This document shows positions 7,840 through 10,955 of a stretch of 10,955 bases of DNA, one piece after another. Under the pieces are notes generated by a model. That model worked only from the letters and a program-made list of their open reading frames with translations, had not been told where the DNA came from and made no database searches. The DNA comes from Dysgonamonadaceae bacterium (GTDB lineage: Bacteria > Bacteroidota > Bacteroidia > Bacteroidales > Azobacteroidaceae). Both the position numbers and the translations under genes were made by a program. Position 1 is the first letter of the stretch, and each line of letters opens with the position of its first letter. The stretch spans positions 1-10,955 of the forward strand of contig JAISNS010000251.1 of the NCBI GenBank assembly GCA_031276105.1, read 5' to 3'.

Positions 7840-7903
7840 AACTTTCCCCGTAGAAAGTTCTGATTTTCTACGTAGAAAGTTTCAACTTTCTACGGGGAAA
7901 GTT
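7840..7903. repeat. 64-bp palindrome built of three 22-bp hairpin units
   Basis: The outer arms AACTTTCCCCGTAGAAAGTT (7840-7859) and AACTTTCTACGGGGAAAGTT (7884-7903) are exact reverse complements. The centre TTTCTACGTAGAAA (7865-7878) is a perfect palindrome about the same axis, so 28 of 32 base pairs match over the whole block. Each 20-mer is also a hairpin in itself (7-bp stem AACTTTC/GAAAGTT, 6-nt loop). Seen linearly, units start at 7840, 7862 and 7884, a regular 22-bp period, and neighbouring units share 16 of 20 bases. It could act as a terminator or RNA stabiliser for the sus-like operon, an array of protein sites on one DNA face, or a REP-like repeat. The function is not known. Confidence 0.85.
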
Positions 7904-7945
7904 TTCCCGTTCCTTAAGGGATGATGCAAATGTAGGTTTTTATTC

Positions 7946-8040
7946 AGTCACTCCTTATAAAGTTTTTTTCAAGCCGCAGCACAGCAAAATCTTGCGGAAA
8001 TGAACAAAATCGCTCGGAGCACAGGGCAGAATATCAGTAT
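7946..8040 (-). pseudogene. Decayed 3' end of an IS5-family transposase and element terminus
   Basis: Read on the minus strand, the segment encodes ILFISARFCCAAA followed by TGA (7969-7971), the counterpart of ...FPQDFCRAAA at the left edge of the window. Downstream DNA continues AAAAAAACTTTATAAGGAG, again matching the other copy, with about 85% identity over roughly 55 bases and two or three indels. Homology ends near 7946. Beyond about 8040 similarity is lost, so only a stump remains. Together the two copies show that the same IS family hit this region in opposite orientations on each side of the sus-like cluster. Confidence 0.6.
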
Positions 8041-8082
8041 ACCCCGTTATTTGCGTTCATCACCCATTCCGTTGCCCTTTGG

Positions 8083-8337
8083 ATGTCTTGCCGCTTTTGG
8101 TACAAGGATTCGTCTCAAAAAACAATGCGCAGTGAAGAGCCGGGTGTCCCTGAACCCGGCAGTTGGGAACAGATACGGTTAGGGCGATTTAAAAAAGAGA
8201 ATGAACCGCCAAAAGTTGAAAACGCTCAAGTGAAAGCAAAGTGGAATCAGGTAGTTGACTTCTGCGACCGGGCTGCCGGACGAAACCGCATCAATGTACC
8301 AGGGACTAAATTTCCCGGACAAGGTGGTAGAAAATGA
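8083..8337 (+). CDS. Unrecognised protein, probably the 3' end of a truncated gene
   Basis: I do not recognise the family. The frame gives 84 residues from ATG 8083, but it is open further upstream into the IS5 remnant, so the native 5' end is probably lost and the ATG may be internal. The last 50 residues look like real protein: a charged, proline-rich linker (RLGRFKKENEPPKVENAQVK), then KWNQVVDFCDRAAGRNRINV and PGTKFPGQGGRK at the C-terminus. The stop at 8335-8337 is followed after two bases by a strong hairpin, supporting a true gene end. No catalytic motif, signal or membrane segment is seen. The first residues (SCRFWYKDSSQK) may be junction sequence. Confidence 0.45.
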   Translation: MSCRFWYKDSSQKTMRSEEPGVPEPGSWEQIRLGRFKKENEPPKVENAQVKAKWNQVVDFCDRAAGRNRINVPGTKFPGQGGRK

Positions 8338-8339
8338 AA

Positions 8340-8372
8340 GCAGGAAGAAAAATAAAATTATTTTCTTCCTGC
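8340..8372. terminator. Bidirectional hairpin terminator
   Basis: Perfect 12-bp arms, GCAGGAAGAAAA (8340-8351) and TTTTCTTCCTGC (8361-8372), with a 9-nt AT loop. On the minus strand the hairpin is followed by TTTCATTTTC, a fair U-rich tail; on the plus strand it sits two bases after the stop at 8337. It can therefore serve both the plus-strand gene and the minus-strand RNA locus at 8386-8574, which converge here. Confidence 0.7.
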
Positions 8373-8385
8373 TCAATATTTGAGA

Positions 8386-8574
8386 AAGCCGCACAATATG
8401 GATTTGAAAAACTCCGTATGACAGGATTTGAGTGTTTTACTACCTTTGTAATCCGCCGTGCAAAGCATATCCTAAAGAAGGACGCGGCCCGCCATTAGCA
8501 GTAAGAACTTGTCTCGGAATTTGAATGAAACTGATGAGTTTACCAATCGAACATGTGCGGCTTAACCCATCTTT
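8386..8574 (-). ncRNA. Candidate structured small RNA, 6S-like
   Basis: No plausible reading frame is present, yet the segment has its own strong promoter (8580-8611) and ends at a hairpin terminator. The predicted RNA is about 190 nt. By eye it folds as one long interrupted rod (plus-strand coordinates of paired arms): 8554-8563 with 8386-8395 (10 bp, AAGCCGCACA/TGTGCGGCTT); 8545-8548 with 8401-8404; 8536-8541 with 8409-8414; 8531-8533 with 8422-8424; 8500-8504 with 8437-8441; 8494-8497 with 8449-8452; 8485-8488 with 8455-8458; and an apical hairpin, 8479-8482 with 8470-8473. All are properly nested. A central loop shows CAAAGGUA, the template-strand form of a TAccTTTG -7 box. Length, shape and a promoter-like loop fit 6S RNA, which binds RNA polymerase; this identity is inference. 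Confidence 0.42.
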
Positions 8575-8579
8575 TCGTG

Positions 8580-8611
8580 CAAATATAGGCAGTTATTGCA
8601 AGAAGAGCAAA
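8580..8611 (-). promoter_or_regulatory. Consensus Bacteroidetes promoter, firing leftwards
   Basis: On the minus strand TTTG (8608-8611) is followed after exactly 20 bases by TATATTTG (8580-8587). This matches the Bacteroidetes primary sigma consensus TTTG-N19-21-TAnnTTTG at every fixed position. Transcription should start near 8573-8575 and run into the candidate RNA. It is the best promoter match I found in the window. Confidence 0.75.
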
Positions 8612-8825
8612 TTTTTTCGACAAAAAAACGATTTTAACATTCTACCCGGCGCAGTTGTTCAGACAAAATGCTGGCTCACATACAAAATATATACGGACAG
8701 AATCCTTAAGTTTGCGGTTGAAGAAAATCGGGGTTAAAGATTTACTTTTGTTGTATGAAAGTAAGGATTTAACCGACCGGCAAAGGTAAACTATAGTTAG
8801 AATAAGACAGTTTGGATACGCAGAT
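8612..8825. other. Unassigned DNA left of the IS30 remnant
   Basis: No gene is supported. TACTTTTG at 8743-8750 fits a plus-strand -7 box, with GTTG at 8717-8720 as a weak -33 at 22-bp spacing. It is followed by ATG 8755 with only five codons before a stop. A gene start that was cut off when the IS30-type element arrived is possible but not shown. The left end of the IS30 element must lie in about 8780-8825; I could not fix it. Confidence 0.3.
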
Positions 8826-9526
8826 TCAAGTAACGAATGCAACTTTTCTAAAGAAAAAATCTTTAGGCGATTCGAAGTTAAGTAATTTTCTTGGTCTTCG
8901 ATTGATTTTGAGTTGAAAAGATGTGATATCCGCATCATTGTATTTAGTAAAGCATACTTTTTTAGAGATATATTGTCTCACGAGTCCATTGGTGTATTGG
9001 TTGAGACCTCTTTCCCATGAAGAATAAGGATGGGCAAAATAAAAATCGGCATTCCGCTTTTTAGCGATCAGTTTATGTTCGTAAAACCCGGTTCCATTAT
9101 CGGAAGTAATTGAGTGGACATGCTGTTTACAGGGTAAGAGAAGAAAGAAAAGTTCTTTCTCCAAAGCCTTTGCGTTCTTTCCTTCGGGCAATATTTTCAT
9201 CAGGAGGAAACCGGCAGTTCTTTCGGTAGCAGTCAGGATAGCGCCTTTATTTTCCGTCCCAACAATGGGATCAATTTCCCAATCGCCAAAACGTTTTTTT
9301 TGATTGATAATATCGGGACGCAAATCAATAGACACCTTGTCGGGAATAATGACTTTCTTTCCGCCCGCCGGTCGTTTGCGGTGTTTGAGTTTGTGTCGAA
9401 GATGTTTATAGAGAGTCCCGCCATTCTTTTTGTCTTTCCTGATAAACGAAGTTCTGCTACCTCTTTTTGTCTTTTTCCTGCCCGGAGCAACACTTCTATT
9501 TCGTATCTTTGCTCCCGAGTTAATTG
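8826..9526 (-). pseudogene. IS30-family transposase, internally deleted and frameshifted
   Basis: The N-terminal piece, from about 9526 leftwards, reads KQLTREQRYEIEVLLRAGKR and QKEVAEL, the start of the IS30 helix-turn-helix. Near 9440-9455 the frame changes and continues FIRKDKKNGGTLYKHLRH, then the catalytic core from 9335 down to the stop at 8826. From family memory about 70-75 residues are missing at this joint, including most of the DNA-binding region. The core keeps Asp in RFGDWEIDPIVG, Asp in TSDNGTGF and Glu in SSWERGLNQYTNG, and ends RRPRKLLNFESPKD. Just upstream of the N-terminal piece an IS1595 element has inserted; the original 5' end lies beyond it, to the right of 10543 (in frame as VVDIKNKK, no ATG). 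The gene cannot make an active enzyme. Confidence 0.85.
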
Positions 9527-9531
9527 TTTAT

Positions 9532-9545
9532 AATGATTATCCGTT
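9532..9545 (+). repeat. IS1595 terminal inverted repeat, left copy
   Basis: AATGATTATCCGTT, exact inverse of 10522-10535. The transposase stop codon (9537-9539) lies inside it. Confidence 0.75.
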
Positions 9546-10475
9546 ATTACACCTAAATTGGTTTTTATAAGACACAGAGGCAATCATAAGCCTGTCAAAT
9601 AAATTTTCGCCGAAATATCTACGGTTAAATTTATAGCAAAACTCATTCAAGTAAAATTGCAGATATTCCGGTTTTATATCGTAAAATATGTCTAAGAGCA
9701 TCCGTTTGGCATTGCTGATTGCAATATGAACCCAGGGCAGCATTTTAGCGACTTCTTTCCCGGGGATTACTTGAGGACGATGTTCCTTGATGACATCTTT
9801 TAATTTAACGTAAGAAGTTGAGTTGTCGGAATCAACAGTCGATTTACCGGAAACGTTTTTCTCTACTAACGGGGTTATCGTCTCCGACTTCAAGTCATTT
9901 ATCACAATCATTTTCAAATGACCTGTCTGGCGCTGTTTGCCTGTTTTTGTTATTTTGCCTTCAACCCGGTTTGCTCTCTATCATCACAAGCACTTTGCTT
10001 TTCTTCTGACTGTCGCGGCCCCGCTTTAGTGGCCCGACCTTTTCCTCTTCTTCCATTTCTGTAGAAAAGAAACCTTCATCCGGTTCAATTACACCAGACA
10101 AAGTATATAATTCATCATGTTTACCCATGATTTGACGTAGCTTATGAAGCATAGTCCAAATCGGCTCATAACGTTTGTGCCCTAACTGACGTTGAAGTTC
10201 CGCGGCGGAAAACTTTTCTTTGTACTTGTTAATAGATGAATTGCTATGAACCAGTAACGAAAAGGCAGTTGGGAACCGTGCATGACCGTATTGGCACGTA
10301 AACTTTGACGTTTACCACATGCTTTACCCTCATAATTTTCTTTGTCTTTTTTCCAATAGTGCGCTTTGCCTCCGCAATGAGGACAAATAACCCCCTGTTT
10401 ATCCCGGTATTCTTTGAACTTGGCTCTGCAACTGGCCTCGTCCGGGTATTGGGATACGAAATTTAATAATTTCAT
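9537..10475 (-). pseudogene. IS1595-family transposase broken by two frameshifts
   Basis: Three frame pieces join into about 312 residues. Piece one (10475 leftwards): zinc-ribbon start with CPHCGG (C31, C34), then YEGKACGKR, where the second pair appears as Gly50...Cys53, so one metal-binding Cys seems replaced by Gly; then the ISXO2-like LPFRYWFIAIHLLTSTKKSF. Near 10209-10212 one T (coding strand) has been lost; the next frame continues SAAELQRQLGHKRYEPIWTM and carries Asp in GVIEPDEGFF. Near 9964-9966 an extra G shifts the frame again; piece three has PVEGKITKTGK, Asp in STVDSDNSTSY, then WVHIAISNAKRMLLDIFYDI and NEFCYKFNRRYFGENLFDRL to the stop at 9537. Each lesion is a single base in a homopolymer, suggesting recent decay or possibly sequencing error. 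Confidence 0.85.
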
Positions 10476-10521
10476 GACTTTAATAGTTTTTTGTTGTAAA
10501 GATAATTATTCTGGGCGAAAC

Positions 10522-10535
10522 AACGGATAATCATT
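10522..10535 (-). repeat. IS1595 terminal inverted repeat, right copy
   Basis: Plus strand AACGGATAATCATT, exact inverse of 9532-9545, located 47 bases upstream of the transposase start. Confidence 0.75.
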
Positions 10536-10582
10536 TTGTTTTTTATTTTTAATATCAACTACAAAGTAAAAACTTTTTTCTT

Positions 10583-10616
10583 AATCGCTGTTTGGGGCAT
10601 GCCCCAAACAGCGATT
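10583..10616 (+). terminator. Perfect 34-bp palindrome followed by T7
   Basis: AATCGCTGTTTGGGGCA (10583-10599) is followed directly by its exact reverse complement (10600-10616). As RNA it gives about 15 bp of stem around a tight GCAUGC-centred turn. The plus strand continues with seven T residues (10615-10621), the form of an intrinsic terminator. No plus-strand gene precedes it, so it may block antisense or exiting transcription at the IS30 5' end, or lie at an element boundary. Confidence 0.7.
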
Positions 10617-10678
10617 TTTTTCTTGCTTTAGTTGCATTTACTAATTGAACTTATGATGCCGTCTATTAGAAATCACAA

Positions 10679-10955
10679 ATGTCCCTAAGTAACGCATGCA
10701 TCGGAAAGATAGTAGATGCTCACCGTAACAGTGTTGACTGGTGGCTGCATATCTATATGGAAAATGGATTAAGCGGTTTAATCCGGCTGAATTACACCTC
10801 CGGAGAGAGCGAGTTGGATTCATACCGGGAAATGATAAAAGGAACTGTTTCGGGCGATTATATACAGACAACAGCCGAATTTTCACACCGTATATTCACT
10901 CTTACCGGTGTCTCAAGGAGGCTGACACAGGTTCGAAAATTCATCCGCAAAATGG
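10679..10955 (+). CDS. IS630-like transposase, N-terminal DNA-binding part (runs off right edge)
   Basis: An ATG at 10679 opens a frame of 92 codons that reaches the window end. It begins SLSNACIGKIVDAHRNSVDW and continues LHIYMENGLSGLIRLNYTSG, the pattern of a helix-turn-helix followed by 'Y..GGL..L' in IS630-type transposases. A second winged-helix segment ends LTGVSRRLTQVRKFIRKM, matching the family's 'LTGI.RS.TQIR.FLKK.G'. The DDE core would lie beyond the window. Family members usually have 15-30 more residues before this helix-turn-helix; here a stop at 10667-10669 lies in frame, and the alternative upstream frame (MMPSIRNHKC) would need a shift, so the 5' end may be damaged. There is no Shine-Dalgarno. 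It reads away from the minus-strand IS30/IS1595 nest. Confidence 0.6.
   Translation, partial: MSLSNACIGKIVDAHRNSVDWWLHIYMENGLSGLIRLNYTSGESELDSYREMIKGTVSGDYIQTTAEFSHRIFTLTGVSRRLTQVRKFIRKM

Larger units (their letters stand above)
9532..10535 (-). mobile_element. IS1595-family element, about 1004 bp, inserted in the IS30 gene
   Basis: AATGATTATCCGTT at 9532-9545 is repeated inverted at 10522-10535; with mismatches the inverted repeat extends to 19 of 22 bases. Immediately outside lie TTGTTTAT (9524-9531) and TTGTTTTT (10536-10543), identical at 7 of 8 positions, which fits the 8-bp target duplication known for this family after one mutation. One transposase pseudogene fills the inside. Removing the element joins IS30 5' sequence to the IS30 helix-turn-helix frame, so this insertion is younger than the IS30-type element. 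Confidence 0.75.

Noticed and set aside
7840..7903. CRISPR array
   Set aside because: Only three units, each palindromic, with 2-bp gaps instead of unique spacers, and no cas gene nearby.
8441..8448. Plus-strand TACCTTTG as a promoter -7 box
   Set aside because: No TTTG at 19-21 bp upstream and no plus-strand gene downstream; it lies within the candidate minus-strand RNA and is better explained as part of that locus.
8525..8737. 70-codon plus-strand frame
   Set aside because: It crosses the minus-strand promoter and part of the candidate RNA, has no recognisable motif and no start signal.
8743..8800. Possible start of a tyrosine recombinase (TACTTTTG box, then ATGAAAGTA and, after a shift, FNRPAKVNY)
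   Set aside because: The resemblance to recombinase N-termini is only a few residues and needs a frameshift.
8642..8938. 98-codon minus-strand frame
   Set aside because: It overlaps the IS30 3' end in another frame and reads into AT-rich DNA; no protein-like features.
10641..10886. 81-codon minus-strand frame at the right end
   Set aside because: It is antisense to the IS630-like frame, which has recognisable helix-turn-helix motifs.

Overview
The window looks like chromosomal DNA of a Bacteroidetes bacterium, most likely of the order Bacteroidales. The signs are a SusC/SusD outer-membrane pair, -7 boxes of the Bacteroidetes type (TAnnTTTG), starts without Shine-Dalgarno sequences, and insertion sequences and a mobile-element helicase remnant of kinds common in that group. 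The density of decayed mobile DNA suggests an accessory or genomically unstable region. No species can be named from the sequence alone.

Layout. 1-155 is the 3' end of an IS5-family element (plus strand). It abuts a 5'-truncated IS3-family element (154-1479) with orfA, an A7 slippery site and an intact orfB carrying a DDE triad. 1480-2184 holds a broken remnant of the very large helicase/methylase-like gene found on Bacteroides mobile elements, then a short leader. 2185-7725 is the only intact functional cluster: SusC (TonB-dependent transporter), SusD (surface lipoprotein) and a secreted endonuclease/exonuclease/phosphatase-family (EEP) hydrolase, all on the plus strand with short gaps, so probably one operon. 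Its likely job is to bind a polymer or phosphodiester-containing ligand at the surface, import it through SusC, and cleave it with the EEP enzyme. The substrate is unknown.

7726-8825 has little coding capacity but several structured elements. There is a 64-bp palindrome made of three 22-bp units, a second decayed IS5 end in the opposite orientation to the one at the left edge, the 3' end of an unrecognised gene, a bidirectional hairpin terminator, and a minus-strand locus with a very good Bacteroidetes promoter whose ~190-nt transcript folds by eye into a long interrupted rod, reminiscent of 6S RNA. This last locus is the most interesting candidate in the window.

8826-10955 is a nest of dead insertion sequences. 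An IS30 transposase pseudogene with an internal deletion is interrupted near its 5' end by an IS1595-family element (about 1.0 kb, near-perfect inverted repeats, 8-bp near-identical flanking duplication), which itself has two single-base frameshifts. After a 34-bp perfect palindrome the window ends in the N-terminal part of an IS630-like transposase on the plus strand.
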